A stretch of 64,000 nt of DNA, taken from Amycolatopsis antarctica. GTDB lineage: Bacteria > Actinomycetota > Actinomycetes > Mycobacteriales > Pseudonocardiaceae. The position numbers and the translations under genes were made by a program. How positions within the stretch are numbered: the first letter of the stretch is position 1; every line of letters starts with the position of its first letter. Positions 34,694 through 44,281 of this stretch are shown here, piece after piece. A model generated the notes under the pieces. It made no database searches. It saw only the letters and a program-made list of their open reading frames with translations, and was not told the origin of the DNA. The stretch spans positions 1 through 64,000 of the forward strand of contig NZ_NKYE01000009.1 of assembly GCF_002262875.1 (NCBI RefSeq), in the 5' to 3' direction.

Positions 34694-35692
34694 TCAGCCC
34701 GGCAGTCGCAGCCTGCCGCGCTCGTCGCGCACGTTGCGCAGAACGCGGAAGTCGCCCACCGTCGCCCCATCGAGGTCGGCGGTCACCGTGACCGCGTGAT
34801 CCGCTCGCCCGGGTGTGCCCTTCGGGGCGGGCCCGTCGGCGAACAGCACGTGACCGGTCAGCAGCCCGGCCCTGCCCGGTGCCAGTCGCCAGATCGCACC
34901 GGGCTCCTCCGGCGCCGCGCCCGGCACCGCGGTGCGCAGCCAGCGGGCCACGGCGCCGCTCACCCGCTCCCGGAACACCCGTGCGTCCTCGTCGGGCCGG
35001 GACAGGTGCACATCGGAGGGCACAGGCACGGTTCCCTCCCGGTGCGGCGGGAAGGACGCGACGACGGTGCGGTGCGCCCGCAGTGCCGCCAGCACCGCGT
35101 CGTCGGTCAGCCGTAGTTCGGTGGGCAGCGCGGGATCGGTGACCGGGCAGTTCGCCGCCGCGGCAGGGTCCACGATGCGCACGGACGCCGACCAGGGGCC
35201 CACGGGCACCCCGAGACGCTCCCGCTCCCGCCGCCAGTCCAGCACCAGCCCGGCGATACGGGACAGCTCGGCGGTGACCGTCTCGTCGGTCAGCCGCAAG
35301 GCGATCCACGGGTCCCGGTGACCGGGACGCAGCCCGACGACGGGGACACCGGCACCGTCGAAAGTGGACAGCAGTGCCCGCAGTCCCGTGGCCCGCAGCC
35401 TGCCGAGTTCGATCGCCTCGGTCAGCGCCACCGCCCTCTCCTCCTCGCTGACGGCCGCGGAGCGGTCCATCCGCAGGCGGACCACCGCGTCCGGGTCGTC
35501 GGCGAGGGCGAAGACGACCTCGGAACCGAGATCCTGCGGGAACAGGGGACGCGCGGACACCACCGTGAGCAGGCCCGGACGCAGCCGCTCGGCCAGTGCG
35601 GCCGCCTGCCGTCCGTCGGGTGCGGTGTTCAGGATCCGTCGGCTGGACCACAGGGCCGCGCCGATCGTGAACAGGCCTTTCGACCGCGCCAT
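34694..35692 (-). CDS. Conserved hypothetical protein
   Basis: A 332-residue soluble protein I do not recognise by name. The start MARSKGLFTIGAALWSSRRI is chosen because GGGAG lies 8 nt upstream of the ATG at 35692 and the longer frame is not protein-like. It has no membrane helices or signal peptide beyond a mildly hydrophobic segment at 8-18. Several WxxxxRxxD-type charged segments occur. Alone on its transcript, divergent from the DUF742 gene. Confidence 0.65.
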   Translation of the reverse strand: MARSKGLFTIGAALWSSRRILNTAPDGRQAAALAERLRPGLLTVVSARPLFPQDLGSEVVFALADDPDAVVRLRMDRSAAVSEEERAVALTEAIELGRLRATGLRALLSTFDGAGVPVVGLRPGHRDPWIALRLTDETVTAELSRIAGLVLDWRRERERLGVPVGPWSASVRIVDPAAAANCPVTDPALPTELRLTDDAVLAALRAHRTVVASFPPHREGTVPVPSDVHLSRPDEDARVFRERVSGAVARWLRTAVPGAAPEEPGAIWRLAPGRAGLLTGHVLFADGPAPKGTPGRADHAVTVTADLDGATVGDFRVLRNVRDERGRLRLPG

Positions 35693-35955
35693 GACCAGCT
35701 CCCGTCGTCGCGTGACCGTGCCGGTGACTCTAGGCCCGGTCCTGCGGTTCTCGCCTGTGGTTCCCGGCGTGAGTACCGGATGCCGGGTCCACCGATCGCC
35801 GGGCGGGTGCCGCCACGCGACACGGCCGGCAGCCGCGGAGATCTCCCGGTGAAACCTTGTGTTATGCCGGTAGGCGGGAGGTTCCGCGCGGTGTGCGCGC
35901 CGTTCGAACGGATTCCGCACCGAAACCGACAGTACGATCGTGGACAAGGCGACGG

Positions 35956-36426
35956 GTGATCGAGCTTCCCGGGAGAGCTGTGGACGGACCGAGCGACGGT
36001 GGGCGGCGCGACCGCCGGCTGGGCGAGCGGCCTGCGCGGCCGCCGGAACGCGAGGGCGAAGCAGAGGTGGGTGAGCCCGACGACATCGCGTCCGGCCTCG
36101 TCCGGCCGTACTTCAGGACCCGGGGCAGGACGCGGTCGAGTCGTGAACTGCAGATCGAGTCCCTGGTGTCCACCACGGATGCGGGCAGGCGGCTGGACGA
36201 GGTCCGTTCCCTCGAACACCGGGAGATCTGCCGCCTGTGCTCGGGGACCCGGTCGGTCGCGGAGGTGGCGGCCCTGCTGCGGGTGCCACTCGGCGTCGCG
36301 CGGGTACTGATCGGGGACACCGCGGACCTCGGCCTGGTGCGGATCCACGGCGCGACCTCGGAACCGGGCGGCAGGCCGAGCGTCGACTTCATGCAGCGCG
36401 TGCTCCGGGGCCTGCAGGGACTCTGA
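35956..36426 (+). CDS. DUF742 protein (CvnC-like), standing alone
   Basis: A 156-residue protein. The C-terminal part (about 45-150) is the DUF742 winged-helix-like domain: GLVRPYFRTRGRTRS, EHREICRLC, SVAEVAALLRVPLGVARVLIGD, DFMQRVLRGL. In conservons such proteins work with a sensor kinase, a roadblock protein and a small GTPase. None of these partners is here. GTG at 35956 chosen; GTG at 35980 is equally possible. Confidence 0.8.
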   Translation: MIELPGRAVDGPSDGGRRDRRLGERPARPPEREGEAEVGEPDDIASGLVRPYFRTRGRTRSSRELQIESLVSTTDAGRRLDEVRSLEHREICRLCSGTRSVAEVAALLRVPLGVARVLIGDTADLGLVRIHGATSEPGGRPSVDFMQRVLRGLQGL

Positions 36427-36674
36427 GACCGCTCCGGCACCCGGGGCGGATAGCATGGCCACGTTCCCGGCGGAACGCGACGAGGCGCCCGCCGCGCCGC
36501 CGCAGCCGTCGGCATCTTCCCGGCCTGCCGCCGAACCCCTCACCGTCCCGGAATCCGGACACCCGCGTCCTCGCGGGAATTTCCGCGAGGGCTGGTGGCT
36601 TGGGCCCGAAAGGGCCCGCGCGGGGAACGGGCCCCACCACAGACACCGGACAGCCACCGGACCCGGAAGGCACG

Positions 36675-37931
36675 ATGACAGTCACGCAAGACAGACCGGC
36701 CGAGGTCGCTCCGCAGAGCCGTCTCCGGATCGCCCTCGTGCTCGGTGCGCTGATCGCGCTGGGCCCGTTGACCATCGACATGTACCTGCCGGCGCTGCCG
36801 GCCATCACCACCGAGCTGTCGACAACCTCGTCCACCATTCAGCTCACCCTCACCGGCACCCTGGTCGGGCTGGCACTCGGCCAGCTCGTGATCGGGCCGC
36901 TGGCCGACTCACTCGGCAGGCGCGGGCCGCTGCTGGCCGGAACGGCGCTACACGTCGTCTCCTCGCTGCTGATCGTGCTGGCGCCGAACGTCGCCGTGCT
37001 GGGCGTGCTGCGAGTGCTGCAGGGGGTGGGTGCCGCCGCGGGGGCCGTGGTGGGCCTCGCCATCGTGCGCGACCTGTTCTCCGGCCGGGCGGCGGCGACC
37101 CTGCTGTCCCGGCTGATGCTGGTGATGGGCGTGGCGCCGGTACTCGCTCCGACCCTGGGCGGCGAGCTGTTGCGGGTCGCGTCCTGGCGCGGTGTGTTCG
37201 CCGTGCTCGCCGTCTACGGCCTGATCCTGATCCCGCTCGTGGCGTTGAGCCTGCGCGAGACGCTGCCCGTGGAGCGGCGCCGCAGCTCCGGGGTCCGGGC
37301 CACCCTGGCCACCTACCGCGGCCTGTTCCGCGACCGGGCGTTCGTCGGCCTGGTGCTGGTCGCCGGCCTGGCGATGGCCGGGCTGTTCGGGTACGTGTCC
37401 GGCTCCTCGTTCGTCTACCAGGAGCAGTTCGGCCTCGACCAGCAGGAGTTCGGCCTGCTCTTCGGCGCGGGCGCGGTGTGGCTGATCGCCGCCACCCAGC
37501 TCAACGCCCTGGTGCTGCGCTGGTTCGAGCCACGGCAGATCCTGGTGGTCGCCATCGGCGCGGGGACCGCGGCCGGACTGCTGCTGCTCACCCTCGCCGC
37601 GACCGGGACCGGTGGCCTGCTCGGCGTCGTTCTGCCGCTGTGGGCGGTGTTGTTCACCTGCGGGCTGGCCCTGCCGAACGCCCCCGCGCTGGCCCTTTCC
37701 CGGCACGGCGAGTCCGCCGGTACCGCCGCGGCGCTGCTCGGTGCGGTGCAGTTCGGCGTCGGAGCCATCGTGTCACCGCTGGTCGGCATCCTCGGCAACG
37801 ACGCCACCGCGATGGGGGCGGTGGTGTCCGGAGCGCTGCTGCTGGCGGTTCTCGTACTGGTCGTCGTGGTGCGGCCGTGGGAACTCGACGACATCGACCA
37901 GGACGACGAGGCGGTCATCGCGGCGCACTGA
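36675..37931 (+). CDS. Bcr/CflA-type MFS drug exporter
   Basis: A 418-residue permease with twelve helices. Family signatures: LGPLTIDMYLPALPAI, GQLVIGPLADSLGRRGPLL (loop 2-3) and RVLQGVGAAAGAVVGLAIVRD. Usually exports bicyclomycin, chloramphenicol-like compounds or sulfonamides; the substrate here is unknown. Its end overlaps the convergent gene by 17 nt. Confidence 0.88.
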   Translation: MTVTQDRPAEVAPQSRLRIALVLGALIALGPLTIDMYLPALPAITTELSTTSSTIQLTLTGTLVGLALGQLVIGPLADSLGRRGPLLAGTALHVVSSLLIVLAPNVAVLGVLRVLQGVGAAAGAVVGLAIVRDLFSGRAAATLLSRLMLVMGVAPVLAPTLGGELLRVASWRGVFAVLAVYGLILIPLVALSLRETLPVERRRSSGVRATLATYRGLFRDRAFVGLVLVAGLAMAGLFGYVSGSSFVYQEQFGLDQQEFGLLFGAGAVWLIAATQLNALVLRWFEPRQILVVAIGAGTAAGLLLLTLAATGTGGLLGVVLPLWAVLFTCGLALPNAPALALSRHGESAGTAAALLGAVQFGVGAIVSPLVGILGNDATAMGAVVSGALLLAVLVLVVVVRPWELDDIDQDDEAVIAAH

Positions 37932-38787
37932 CCCCGGTGTGGGCGACACCGGCGGCGAGCATCCGCAGCGCCGCGTCGGCCGCGTGGGTTCCCGGCCCGA
38001 TGCCGAGCCGGGCGGCGCAGGCGTTGACCTGGGAGACGATCCCGGTGTCGAAGGTGCTCCGGCCGTCGCCGACCGCCGCGGTGGTCCCGTCGACGACCGC
38101 GGCGGGGATGCCCCGTTCGTCCAGCCGGTCCATTCCCCGCACCGCGGATCTCTCCGGCGGGTCACCCGCGTCGTTGGTGATGGTGCCGTGCAGGCGGTAG
38201 CGCTCGACGTAGTCGGCCATCGACGTGCCCGAGTGTGAGCCCATGCAGATGACGGTGCCGTCGATCCGCTCGTCGGCGTGGCCGATGGTGTCGAGGGCGA
38301 TGACGGTGCCCGTCTGACCGGTGTGTACGACGTGCTGGATCTTGCGCACGGCATGTGGGCCGAGCCGCCCGGTGGCCATCAGCAGGGTGGCTTCCGGTAC
38401 CGGCATCCCGGCCGTGACACCGAGACTGGCCGCGCCGTCATTGGCCAGCAGCACCCGGCCGCGCTCGTACATCGCGCGGCCGTCGGCGATCGGTGCGGAG
38501 TCGCCGTCGACCGCGGCTCCCGGCACTCCCGCCCGGTCGAGGACGGCCAGCCCGGAGACCCCGCCCGCGCGAAGGCCGGGTCCGGCGGCGTGCCCGACGA
38601 CCCCGCGCAGGCGCAGGTGGAGCAGGAGCTCGACCGCGCAGGCCGCGGTGTGCGACCCGGCGACCACGACGTCGGACGGCGACAGCCGCTCGTCCACATG
38701 CCCCATCGAATCCATACAGACGATCCGGGAGCCGTCCGCGCCCGTCCACACGAGGTCGTGCGAAGCCGTGCCGTCACTCAGTGCCAT
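37915..38787 (-). CDS. Unknown protein made of two copies of a 115-residue module (paralogue 1)
   Basis: 290 residues, soluble. Each half follows the scheme DSxxH...VVxxGSHxGxxxAxY...GxIxxDxGxGxxxxGvxGLxxLdxaGIPAAaVdgxSAxIgDGxSxxdxGivSxvNxxAxxLGvxpG. The same module occurs twice in the protein at 46.9 kb. Conserved Asp/Ser/His/Gly positions suggest an enzyme, but I do not recognise the family. Divergent from the crotonase gene with an operator-like GTATAC site between. ATG at 38787 behind GGAGAGG. Confidence 0.7.
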   Translation of the reverse strand: MALSDGTASHDLVWTGADGSRIVCMDSMGHVDERLSPSDVVVAGSHTAACAVELLLHLRLRGVVGHAAGPGLRAGGVSGLAVLDRAGVPGAAVDGDSAPIADGRAMYERGRVLLANDGAASLGVTAGMPVPEATLLMATGRLGPHAVRKIQHVVHTGQTGTVIALDTIGHADERIDGTVICMGSHSGTSMADYVERYRLHGTITNDAGDPPERSAVRGMDRLDERGIPAAVVDGTTAAVGDGRSTFDTGIVSQVNACAARLGIGPGTHAADAALRMLAAGVAHTGVSAPR

Positions 38788-38841
38788 GTCCGCGCCTCTC
38801 CGCAGGTATCTGGCGCCGTCGACGAGGGCGAACAACGCCGT

Positions 38842-38870
38842 ATCGGATTATTGTATACCGAATACCGTGC
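38842..38870. promoter_or_regulatory. Operator candidate 1 (GTATAC core) in a divergent promoter
   Basis: ATTATTGTATACCGAATACC, core at 38853-38858, in the gap between paralogue 1 and the crotonase gene. Shares GTATAC plus a CCG flank with the sites at 41.85 and 46.86 kb. FCD-type GntR regulators often bind such GT(N)AC palindromes. Confidence 0.55.
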
Positions 38871-38925
38871 TGCTAGGTTCGAGTGAGGCCGTCTCCGGCC
38901 TGCGGTGGAAGGGGAGGGAAACCGG

Positions 38926-39708
38926 ATGGCTTACCAGGACATCATCTACGCGACCGACAACGGGGTCGCGACGATCACGATCAACCGGCCGGAGAAGCGC
39001 AACGCGTTCCGGGAGGAGACCCTGGACGAGCTGATCGAGGCGTTCCGGCTGGCCGAGGCGGACCGCGAGATCGGCGTCATCGTGCTCACCGGCGCGGGAG
39101 ACAAGGCGTTCTGCTCGGGCGGCGACATCGCCTGGGAACACGCCTCGTCGCCGGAAGGCGCTCATCAGCTCGCCCGGCGCACCACCACCCTCGCCATGAT
39201 CATTCGCGGCTGCGGCAAACCGGTGATCGCCCGGGTCCGCGGTTACGCGGTCGGCGGCGGCAACGAACTCCAGCTCCTCTGCGATCTCACGGTGGCCTCC
39301 GAGGACGCGGTGTTCGGGCAGTCCGGGCCGAAGATGGGCAGCGTGCCGATCTGGTGGGGTACACAGCTCCTGCCCAGGCTGGTCGGTGAGAAGCGGGCCC
39401 GTGAGGTCGTGATGCTCTGCGAGCAGTACAGCGCCGAACAGGCACTGAGCATGGACTGGATCAACAAGGTGGTGCCCGCGGCGGAACTCGACGAGGCGGT
39501 GCGGGCCTGGTGCGACCGCCTGCTCGGGATGAGCCCGCAGGCGCTGCGGGTGGCCAAACTTTCCCTCAACTTCGAGTCCGACCAGCTCTGGCCCTCGGTG
39601 CTGCACGGCTACCAGATGATCTCGTTCATCCACGGCACCGAGGAGTTCCGGGAGGGCACCTCGGCCTTCCTGGAGAAGCGCCCGCCGGACTTCTCCCGCT
39701 TCCGCTGA
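38926..39708 (+). CDS. Crotonase-family ring hydrolase (BadI/EchA20-like)
   Basis: A 260-residue crotonase. AFCSGGDIAWEH and VRGYAVGGGNELQLLCDLTVAS form the oxyanion hole, and FGQSGPKMGSV is typical of BadI and MenB-type enzymes that cleave or form rings on CoA esters rather than of simple hydratases. Length equals BadI. ATG at 38926 has GGGAGGG upstream. First gene of an operon with the CoA-transferase-fold gene and the CMD gene, as echA20 stands beside ipdAB in steroid degradation. Confidence 0.85.
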   Translation: MAYQDIIYATDNGVATITINRPEKRNAFREETLDELIEAFRLAEADREIGVIVLTGAGDKAFCSGGDIAWEHASSPEGAHQLARRTTTLAMIIRGCGKPVIARVRGYAVGGGNELQLLCDLTVASEDAVFGQSGPKMGSVPIWWGTQLLPRLVGEKRAREVVMLCEQYSAEQALSMDWINKVVPAAELDEAVRAWCDRLLGMSPQALRVAKLSLNFESDQLWPSVLHGYQMISFIHGTEEFREGTSAFLEKRPPDFSRFR

Positions 39709-39738
39709 CCGGTCGCTTCTCGCAGGAAAGGACGGCCG

Positions 39739-41514
39739 ATGACGCCGCAGATCCCGGCCGGATTCACCATCCCCGCCAACGAGGGCGCCGCGGTGCTGAC
39801 GTCGCTGGGCGCGGCCGTGGCCACGCACATCCGCCCGCACGACGTGGTGCACGTGGCCTATTCCGATGCGCGCCCGAACGCCGCCCTGCACGAGATCGTC
39901 CGGCAGTGGGCGGGCAAGGACCCCAGGCTGACCCTGGTCACGGCCGGCCTCGTCAGCTCGCAGCACGCCCTCGTCGAAACCGGGGTGGTGACCAAGGTGA
40001 TCGCCTCGTTCGCCGGGGAGAACCTGCCGACCCCCCGGCCGAACCGTGCCTTCCAGCGTGCCGTCGCGGACGGCAGGGTAGAGGTGGAGAGCTGGTCACT
40101 GTGGAGTCTCACCGCGCGGCTGATGGCGGGTGCGCTCGGCGTACCGCATCTGCCGGTGCGCTCCCTCGTCGGCAGTGACATGGCGAACGATCTGCGGGGC
40201 AAGGGTTTCCGCGAACTGTCCGATGAGGACGGTGAGACCTACGGCGCGGTGTCGCCCTTGCGGCCCGATGTCGTGCTGCTGCACGCGGTCGCCGCCGACC
40301 GGGCCGGCAACGTGGTCATGTCCGCGCCCTACGGAGAGGGAGCCTGGGGAGCGCTCGCGGCGAAACGCGGCGTGATCGTCAGCGCGGAACGGATCGTGGA
40401 CACCGCCGCGATCCGCGAGCACGCGTACCTCGTCCGGATTCCCGCGCACACCGTGCTCGCCGTCTGCGAGGTCCCTTTCGGTTCCCATCCGTACGGTCTG
40501 TACAACCCGGCGTTCCCCGGGGTGGCCGACTACGTCGAGGACGAAGCCTTCGTCGGGGAGGCGTTCGGCGCCTCGCGGTCGGCGGAGGGTTTCCGCGCCT
40601 GGATCGACGAGTGGATCCTCGGCACCGCCGATCACGCGGCGTACCTGCACAGGCTTGGCGAACGGCGGCTCGGGGCGCTGCGTGCGGCGGCGGATCCCCC
40701 GCACGGGCAGGAAGAACCCGCCGTGACCGGGGGACACACCCGTGCCGAGGCGATGATCGTCACCGCGTCCCGGGTCATCGCGGACCGGATCCGCGACGGC
40801 GGGCACCACGCGGTGCTGGCCGGGGTCGGGCAGGCGAACCTGGCGGCATGGCTCGCGGTGACGGAGCTCAAGCGGACGGGTGCCGACGTCGAGCTGATGG
40901 CCGAGATCGGGATGTTCGGCTACCGGCCGAGACCGGGGGAGCCGTTCATCTTCGCCAAGCGCAACCTGCCGACCTGCACGATGCTCACCGATGTCGCGAC
41001 CGTGCTCGGCGCGTTCGTCGGCGGACCCGCTACGCGCTCCTTCGGCGTGATCGGCGCGGCGCAGATCGACCAGGCGGGCGACATCAACTCGACCTGGTCC
41101 GCGGACGGCCAGTACCTCGTCGGCTCCGGCGGCGCGAACGACGTCGCCAACGCCGACGAGGTACTGGTGACGGTGGACCACCGGAGATCCCGTCTGGTGC
41201 GCAAGGTCCCGTTCGTGACCTGTCCCGGGCGCGCCGTGCGGACCGTCGTCACGCCGGCCGCCGTGTTCGAGCGGGACCCGGACCGTTTCGTGCTGACCGG
41301 CATCGTCGGCACCCCCGGGCCCGGCGGGGTCCGGGAGGCCGTCGCCGCGATCCGCGCCGAATGCGAGTGGGAGTTCGAGGTGGCGGCCGAACCCGCCGTG
41401 CACCCCGTGCCGGGCGCGGAGGAACTGCGCGCGCTGCGGCTGTTCGACCCGAGACGCCACTTCCTTGGACGGCTCGGCACGGAAACGAGCGAGACGAGGA
41501 GGAACGCGTCATGA
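39739..41514 (+). CDS. Fused IpdAB-like CoA-transferase-fold protein
   Basis: 591 residues, the size of both subunits of IpdAB/glutaconate CoA-transferase joined. The first half (about 1-315) has the alpha-subunit features (LTLVTAGLVSSQHALVE, PDVVLLHAVAADRAGNV). The second half (about 340-590) opens with HTRAEAMIVTASRVIADRI and holds the beta-subunit part SFGVIGAAQIDQAGDIN. IpdAB is a hydrolase that opens the last steroid ring in cholesterol breakdown. A transferase role is the alternative. Stop overlaps the next ATG. Confidence 0.82.
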   Translation: MTPQIPAGFTIPANEGAAVLTSLGAAVATHIRPHDVVHVAYSDARPNAALHEIVRQWAGKDPRLTLVTAGLVSSQHALVETGVVTKVIASFAGENLPTPRPNRAFQRAVADGRVEVESWSLWSLTARLMAGALGVPHLPVRSLVGSDMANDLRGKGFRELSDEDGETYGAVSPLRPDVVLLHAVAADRAGNVVMSAPYGEGAWGALAAKRGVIVSAERIVDTAAIREHAYLVRIPAHTVLAVCEVPFGSHPYGLYNPAFPGVADYVEDEAFVGEAFGASRSAEGFRAWIDEWILGTADHAAYLHRLGERRLGALRAAADPPHGQEEPAVTGGHTRAEAMIVTASRVIADRIRDGGHHAVLAGVGQANLAAWLAVTELKRTGADVELMAEIGMFGYRPRPGEPFIFAKRNLPTCTMLTDVATVLGAFVGGPATRSFGVIGAAQIDQAGDINSTWSADGQYLVGSGGANDVANADEVLVTVDHRRSRLVRKVPFVTCPGRAVRTVVTPAAVFERDPDRFVLTGIVGTPGPGGVREAVAAIRAECEWEFEVAAEPAVHPVPGAEELRALRLFDPRRHFLGRLGTETSETRRNAS

Positions 41515-41831
41515 CCGATGATCGACCGGCGACGACCTGGCGGGACCGGGTGCGCGAGTACGACGAGGACGGGCACAGCGCGATGGTCGCCTATCTCGGT
41601 CACGTGACGGCGAAGCCGGACATCCCCGAGGCGTACCGGGAACTCATCCTGTTCGCGGTGTCGACGGGCCTGCGCTTCGCGCCAAGCATGCGCACGCACG
41701 GTGCCAGGGCCCTGGAATCCGGTGCCACACATGGGCAACTGGTGCACGCCGTGCAACTCGCGGCCCTCTCCGGAGGGTTCACCTGCCTGATCGAGGGAAT
41801 GAGTGTCCTGGCCGAACTGGACCGAACGTGA
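41511..41831 (+). CDS. Carboxymuconolactone decarboxylase/AhpD-family protein
   Basis: 106 residues, the usual size of the all-helical CMD fold: YRELILFAVSTGLRF, then MRTHGARALESGATHGQLVHAVQLAAL. The AhpD CxxC is absent (SMRTH), while the His remains, as in decarboxylase/lactonase-type members. Translationally coupled (ATGA) to the fused CoA-transferase-fold gene. Its step in the pathway is unknown. Confidence 0.8.
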   Translation: MTDDRPATTWRDRVREYDEDGHSAMVAYLGHVTAKPDIPEAYRELILFAVSTGLRFAPSMRTHGARALESGATHGQLVHAVQLAALSGGFTCLIEGMSVLAELDRT

Positions 41832-41847
41832 CTGCCGAACACCCCGG

Positions 41848-41865
41848 TTCACGGTATACGGTGAA
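41848..41865. promoter_or_regulatory. Operator candidate 2 before the GntR gene
   Basis: TTCACGGTATACGGTGAA: arms TTCAC/GTGAA around GTATAC, with a single mismatched pair. It lies 43 nt before the GntR start codon, so it is a likely autoregulatory site. Confidence 0.65.
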
Positions 41866-41907
41866 TCGGTGTCGTCCGGACGGAGACGCACGCGTGAACG
41901 GGATGCG

Positions 41908-42603
41908 ATGAGCGAGACCATTGGGGTAGCACGGGAGATGGCGGGTTCCGAACGGCTGGAACGGGCGACTCTGGGCTCGCAGATCGCCGACGTACTGCGC
42001 CGGGAGATCATCTTCGGCCACCTCAAGCCCGGCGAACGGCTCGGCCAGCACCAGCTCTGCGAACGGTTCGGCACGAGCCGGATGCCCGTCCGGGACGCAC
42101 TGCGGCAGCTCAACTACGAGGGTTTCCTCGCCGAGGACGGCGGGCGGCACCTCGTCGTGGTGCGGATGCGGCGGGAGGACATCCGCGACACCTATGAGAT
42201 CGAGGGCATGCTGCACGGTCTGGCCACCCGCAGGGTCGCGACTCGCGGCGACGCGGGCGAGCTCGCCGAACTGCGCGATTTCCACGAGAAGATGCTGGCA
42301 CGCCAGGACGAGTTGCCCGCGATGGCCGAGCTGAACTGGCGCTTCCATCGCCGGATCAACCACTTCGCGGCCTCACAGAAACTGGTGGCGGCCCTCCGGT
42401 CGCTCGCACTGCAGATCCCCAGGGACTACCTCGTGGAGTTCCCCGCGTGGGCGGGCCGCGCCAACGACGAGCACGCCGGCATCGTCGACGCGATCGCGGC
42501 GGGCCGCGCGACGGAGGCGGAATCGCTGATGCGCGAACACGTCCTCGCCGCCGGTGAGTATCTGATCGACTTCCTGCAGACCTCCGGCGTCGATCTCGAC
42601 TGA
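41908..42603 (+). CDS. GntR-family (FCD) regulator of the catabolic island
   Basis: A 231-residue regulator. The winged helix (about 20-85) has GSQIADVLRREIIFGHLKPG and RFGTSRMPVRDALRQL; the C-terminal helical FCD domain (about 95-220) carries metal/ligand-binding histidines (ELNWRFHRRINH, MREHV). ATG at 41908 chosen. Such regulators usually repress and are released by a pathway acid or CoA ester. The three GTATAC sites at 38.85, 41.85 and 46.86 kb are its probable operators. Confidence 0.88.
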   Translation: MSETIGVAREMAGSERLERATLGSQIADVLRREIIFGHLKPGERLGQHQLCERFGTSRMPVRDALRQLNYEGFLAEDGGRHLVVVRMRREDIRDTYEIEGMLHGLATRRVATRGDAGELAELRDFHEKMLARQDELPAMAELNWRFHRRINHFAASQKLVAALRSLALQIPRDYLVEFPAWAGRANDEHAGIVDAIAAGRATEAESLMREHVLAAGEYLIDFLQTSGVDLD

Positions 42604-42628
42604 CCGATGGCCCCGCCGCCCGGGCCGG

Positions 42629-44281
42629 TCAGGCCCGCATCCGGGCCGCCGCGGTCTCGGTGAGTTCCGTCAGCCGTACCTTGCCCGAGGGCGTCGTCGG
42701 CAGCTCGTCCTCGGTCACCGGCCACACCCGGCGCGGCTGCTTCTGGCTGGACACCCGTTCCCGCATGAACGCGATCACGGTGTCCTCGGTCAGGTCCGGT
42801 GCGCCGACGACGAACGCGACCGGCACGCTGCCGAGCCGCTGGTCCGGCACGCCGACGACGAAACAGGCCCGCACGCCGGGGCAGGCGAGAACGTGCCGCT
42901 CGACCTCCGCGGGATAAACGTTGAACCCTCCCACGGTGATCATGTTCTTCCGCCGCCCGGTGAAGTAGAGATAGCCGTCCTCGTCCAGCCTGCCGAGATC
43001 GCCCGAGCGGAACCAGCCGGCGGGCGTGATCGCCGCCGCGGTCGCTTCCGGCGCGGCCAGGTAGCCCTTGCCGACACACGAGCCGGGTTCCGCGTCACCG
43101 AACCAGATCTCGCCCACCGTCCCGGTGGGCTGGTCCCGGCCCGTCTCGGGATCCACCACCCGCACCAGCGCGCTGGGCAGCGCCCTGCCCACCGAGTCGA
43201 TCCTGCGCTCCAGTGGATCGCGGTCGCTGGTGACGGTGGAGAGCCCGCCGCATTCGCTCATGCCGTACGCCTGCATGGCGTTCGGCGCCAGCTCGTCGAC
43301 GATCCGGCGCATCAGGGCCGGGTCGACGGCCGAACCAGCGACGTGGGCCGTGCGCACCGAGGAAGTATCCGTTCGGGGAAAGTCCTTGTGCGACAACAGC
43401 ATCCGGAACATCTCCGGGGAACCCGGGACGTAGGTCACCCGGCGGTCGCCGATCGCCGCGAGACCACGTCCGGCGTCGAAGGTCCTGGTCACCTCCAGCC
43501 GGCAACCGTTGAACAGGGCGAGCGCGTTGGTGTAGAGGCAGCCGAAGTTGGTGAACATCGGGACGTGGGCGAGGATCACGTCGCCGGGGCCGAGCCGGGC
43601 CAGCTCGCTCCAATGCCGGACGGTCGCCAGATTGTTGGAGTGCATGGAAAGTCCGGCCTTCGGAACGCCGGTCGTACCCGAGGTGTACATGACGTTCATC
43701 AGGTCGGTCGACGCGAGCCGCCCGCGGATCCGTTCCAGTCCGGTGAGTTCCGGCTCGACCCCGGCGACCAGTTCCGTCATCGGGGTCGCGCCGGGCAGGC
43801 CGGTGTCCTCCACGGTGACGACCGCACGCAGGTCCGGGCAGGCGGCGAACGGGGCGCCGCCTGCGTCCAGCTCGGGCAGCAGTGCCCGCAGGATGCGCAG
43901 CGGGTCGGTCTTGCCGGCGAAATCCCGCGAGGTCAGCAGCACCGGGGCCCGCGACTCGGCAAGAGCGTGGGCCAGCTCCACTTCCCGGTAGTAGGAGTAC
44001 AGCGGCAGCAGCGCACAGCCGGCCCGGTAGACCGCCCACTGGGCGACGAGGAAATCCAGACTGTTGGTCATCCAGACAGCCACCACCTGCCCCGGCCGGA
44101 CTCCGCGTCCCAGCAGGGCCGTCGCCAGCAGGTCCACCTGTTCGCGCAGCGCCCCGTAGGTCAGTACCCGCTCGCCGTCCGCGGAGTACACCGCCTCCGG
44201 CCGTGTTCCGGTGCGATCCAGGAACAGATCCACCCAGGTCTCGGGTGCCACTGTGTTCGCGGTGCCGTCCGCCCTGGTCAC
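42629..44281 (-). CDS. AMP-forming acyl-CoA ligase
   Basis: A 550-residue adenylate-forming enzyme that activates a carboxylic acid as its CoA thioester. Motifs: YTSGTTGVPKAGLSMHSNN (about 195), QAYGMSECGG, GWFRSGDLGRLDEDGYLYFTGR and the catalytic Lys in TPSGKVRLTEL near the end. GTG start overlaps the thiolase stop (GTGA). Third gene of the HMGS-like/thiolase/ligase operon; probably the entry step of the pathway. Substrate unknown. Confidence 0.9.
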   Translation of the reverse strand: MTRADGTANTVAPETWVDLFLDRTGTRPEAVYSADGERVLTYGALREQVDLLATALLGRGVRPGQVVAVWMTNSLDFLVAQWAVYRAGCALLPLYSYYREVELAHALAESRAPVLLTSRDFAGKTDPLRILRALLPELDAGGAPFAACPDLRAVVTVEDTGLPGATPMTELVAGVEPELTGLERIRGRLASTDLMNVMYTSGTTGVPKAGLSMHSNNLATVRHWSELARLGPGDVILAHVPMFTNFGCLYTNALALFNGCRLEVTRTFDAGRGLAAIGDRRVTYVPGSPEMFRMLLSHKDFPRTDTSSVRTAHVAGSAVDPALMRRIVDELAPNAMQAYGMSECGGLSTVTSDRDPLERRIDSVGRALPSALVRVVDPETGRDQPTGTVGEIWFGDAEPGSCVGKGYLAAPEATAAAITPAGWFRSGDLGRLDEDGYLYFTGRRKNMITVGGFNVYPAEVERHVLACPGVRACFVVGVPDQRLGSVPVAFVVGAPDLTEDTVIAFMRERVSSQKQPRRVWPVTEDELPTTPSGKVRLTELTETAAARMRA

